DNA from: JAJUFS01 sp964599565
GTDB lineage: Bacteria; Pseudomonadota; Gammaproteobacteria; Natronospirales; JAJUFS01
Direction: 5' to 3'
Assembly (NCBI GenBank): GCA_964599565.1
Contig: CAZRFE010000094.1
Location: 1-7,911, forward strand
Length of the DNA stretch: 7,911 nt
Position 1 is the stretch's first letter, and every line of letters begins with the position of its first letter. A program made the translations under genes and the position numbers. Positions 6,600-7,911 of this stretch are shown in pieces. Under the pieces are notes generated by a model that saw only the letters and a program-made list of their open reading frames with translations, ran no database searches and was not told the DNA's origin.

Positions 6600-7568
6600 T
6601 TACTTCATGTTCGAATAGAGCGCGAGTACCACTTTGCCAAATTCGCTCAATTCATACCCAGATTTGCGTTCTTCTATTAGGTTGAGTGCGAGAGCCTCTT
6701 GCAGCTTCGCCGGGTCGTGGCCAAACAAGCCAGGATGTGGAAAGTCCTCGGCAAGCCAGCGAAGTAGTTCATGGTATTTTTTGTCGATACTCTCAGAACT
6801 GAAGCGACTGCCAACAGCTACGGCTCCTAGCAGGCCTCCAAAATCTGAGAGCCCAGGCGTCGACCGTAACATACCTCCGCCGGTTGGTTTCGGTCGTAGC
6901 AAACCTCCGACGGTTGGTTTCGGTCGTAGCAAACCTCCGACGGTTGACGGAAGGACAGGCTCGTCATTACTAGTTTGCCGCGACACGTTCTCCATCCGGT
7001 TTCTCGCATCATTCAGCTCTTCCTTCAGTGCCGCCAATTCATCTCGTATAGATCTATTTGCATCAACATTATCTTCGGGTGCGGCATGCAGCGCGTTCTC
7101 TAGTTTTACTTGACGGTCTTGTAGTTGAGTAATGACGGATTCGTACTGCGTACGCTGTTCCAACAGCTGTCCATAGTAGGCGTCGCGTTCTCCTTGCAAG
7201 GTCCGATAATCGGTAATCAGTTTTGCTCTCTCCTCTCCGCTGAAAGGTTTCTTGTTCTCATACCGATAGCCGATGCGTCGTTGCAAAACGTCACCAAAAT
7301 CCGCAATTGCATAGGCACCAACAAGAAGGAAGGGGTGAATAACAACGTACAAAAAAGTAACCACAGCTGGTCCCCAGAAAAGGGTCCACCAGCCGCTAAA
7401 CAACATGATGGCAATCTCCGTACGTACAAGAATTGGCCGATCGTCTAGGAGAACGAACATAACGGCACGCCAATTGAAGACAAGCCAGAGAATGGCAAAG
7501 ACACCAGTTACAGGGCTCGTGATCCTGTCGCGGAATGCTTTCCAGATGGACTGATGAATTTCTTCCAA
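6600..7568 (-). CDS. Membrane-anchored coiled-coil protein with tandem-repeat linker and C-terminal winged-helix-like region
   Basis: This is a 322-residue protein without a named family that I can assign. Residues 1-18 are amphipathic. Hydrophobic segments at about 19-41 and 50-89 give two or three membrane spans. The opening, with a Lys/Arg-rich patch, SPVTGVFAILWLVFNW and a following aromatic run, resembles the N-terminus of a broad group of uncharacterised bacterial membrane proteins. A charged coiled coil follows (about 112-198, interrupted near 163-170). After it comes a flexible linker with about three copies of a ten-residue unit (TVGGLLRPKP, 209-238). The last 60 residues, with an LSEFGKVVLALY ending, look like a small winged-helix fold. 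The start is TTG at 7568, supported by AAGGGG 7 nt upstream. A nearby ATG is out of frame. It lies between the XRE regulator and the AlbA_2 gene in one apparent operon. A sensor or effector at the membrane is a reasonable inference. Confidence 0.75.
   Translation of the reverse strand: MEEIHQSIWKAFRDRITSPVTGVFAILWLVFNWRAVMFVLLDDRPILVRTEIAIMLFSGWWTLFWGPAVVTFLYVVIHPFLLVGAYAIADFGDVLQRRIGYRYENKKPFSGEERAKLITDYRTLQGERDAYYGQLLEQRTQYESVITQLQDRQVKLENALHAAPEDNVDANRSIRDELAALKEELNDARNRMENVSRQTSNDEPVLPSTVGGLLRPKPTVGGLLRPKPTGGGMLRSTPGLSDFGGLLGAVAVGSRFSSESIDKKYHELLRWLAEDFPHPGLFGHDPAKLQEALALNLIEERKSGYELSEFGKVVLALYSNMK
6873..6947 (-). repeat. 30-bp in-frame tandem repeat in the membrane-protein gene
   Basis: Two full 30-bp units (6873-6902 and 6903-6932) differ at one base. 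A 15-bp partial third copy (6933-6947) follows, and a diverged copy precedes them. Each unit encodes ten residues of a Gly-Gly-Leu-Leu-Arg-Pro-Lys-Pro-Thr-Val linker. Because 30 is a multiple of three, gain or loss of a unit would change linker length without breaking the frame. Confidence 0.9.
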
Positions 7569-7575
7569 TGCATTA

Positions 7576-7581
7576 CCCCTT
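7576..7581 (-). promoter_or_regulatory. Ribosome binding site for the TTG-initiated membrane protein
   Basis: AAGGGG on the minus strand lies 7 nt upstream of the TTG at 7568. It fixes the start of this gene at a non-ATG codon. Confidence 0.65.
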
Positions 7582-7640
7582 ATACATTCGCCGGCGTATG
7601 GAATTGGCTAAAGTCTGAAATTGGTAGAACAGAAACGCTA

Positions 7641-7874
7641 CTACGGACGTGTTTGCCCAACGTCGGCGTCAGCTTTCCCCGTAAGGATCCAGAGAACGTG
7701 CTGCGGATACTTTTCTGCAATCTTTCCTAAGATGTCAGCGCCAGGCTTGTTGCCGTCGTACTCGATTGCCGCGAGCGTTCGTTGATTGATGCCGACGTGC
7801 CGAGCCCAGAGCGTCCTCCCCATCCCCGTGCTTTCACGCAGCTTCTGAATCCTTTCATTAATAGTTGTTGACAT
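7641..7874 (-). CDS. XRE-family helix-turn-helix regulator
   Basis: This is a 77-residue Cro/CI-type DNA-binding protein. Residues 5-60 form the HTH: INERIQKLRESTGM as helix 1, the GRTLWARHVGIN segment as helix 2, and QRTLAAIEYDGNKPGADIL as the recognition helix and what follows. The tail, KYPQHVLWILTGK, is common in phage-type and cassette regulators of this family. It has no second domain, so it probably acts as a dimer on a local operator. The ATG at 7874 is the natural start, although the ribosome binding site is weak (GAG about 9 nt upstream). It is first in a minus-strand series of three genes, with 72 bp to the next. Self-regulation of the cassette is the simplest inference. Confidence 0.88.
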   Translation of the reverse strand: MSTTINERIQKLRESTGMGRTLWARHVGINQRTLAAIEYDGNKPGADILGKIAEKYPQHVLWILTGKADADVGQTRP

Positions 7875-7911
7875 GCCCGTTTGCTCGGCTATTATTCGAC
7901 TATCACAAAAT
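7875..7911 (-). promoter_or_regulatory. Possible promoter/operator of the XRE cassette (cut by window edge)
   Basis: The 37 bp before the XRE gene include an AT-rich stretch on the minus strand with a -10-like TAATAG (7889-7894). A weak imperfect dyad, TAGT-N5-AATA, overlaps it. The -35 would fall at or beyond the window edge. This is a position-based candidate only. Confidence 0.25.

Noticed and set aside
6873..6947. CRISPR-like array
   Set aside because: The repeats are directly adjacent with no spacers and lie in frame inside a coding region.

Overview
The window looks like chromosomal DNA of a gammaproteobacterium. The evidence is a DUF3015 + DUF4105 envelope gene pair of the kind seen in that class, an E. 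coli-type LexA operator (CTG-N10-CAG), and moderate-to-high GC with sigma70-like promoters. The genus cannot be named from the sequence.

The left part (51-2419) holds two minus-strand genes for exported proteins. A small periplasmic DUF3015 protein comes first in transcription order. A perfect 11-bp rho-independent hairpin follows, and then a 610-residue DUF4105 (Lnb N-terminal-like) envelope protein with a probable outer-membrane beta-barrel tail. The terminator's U-tract ends four bases before the DUF4105 ATG, so expression of the second gene probably depends on read-through or on an unusual start.

About 470 bp without a convincing gene (2426-2894) separates this pair from a minus-strand AAA ATPase with a DUF4143 / PD-(D/E)XK-like C-terminus (2895-4349). 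A divergent region (4350-4557) carries its sigma70 promoter on one strand. On the other strand it carries a near-consensus LexA box over the -10 region of a plus-strand SRAP-family gene (4558-5250). This SRAP protein (the YedK/HMCES family, which crosslinks to abasic sites) keeps Cys2 and the active-site His but lacks the family's Asn, Arg and catalytic Glu.

The right part (5289-7874) is a minus-strand cassette, visibly richer in A+T, in the order XRE regulator, membrane-anchored coiled-coil protein, Schlafen AlbA_2-domain protein. Spacing is short (72 and 42 bp) and no terminator is seen inside it. Its composition, regulator and domain mix suggest a horizontally acquired accessory module. 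A defence or stress-response role is plausible but inferred. It converges on the SOS-type SRAP gene with a 38-bp gap.
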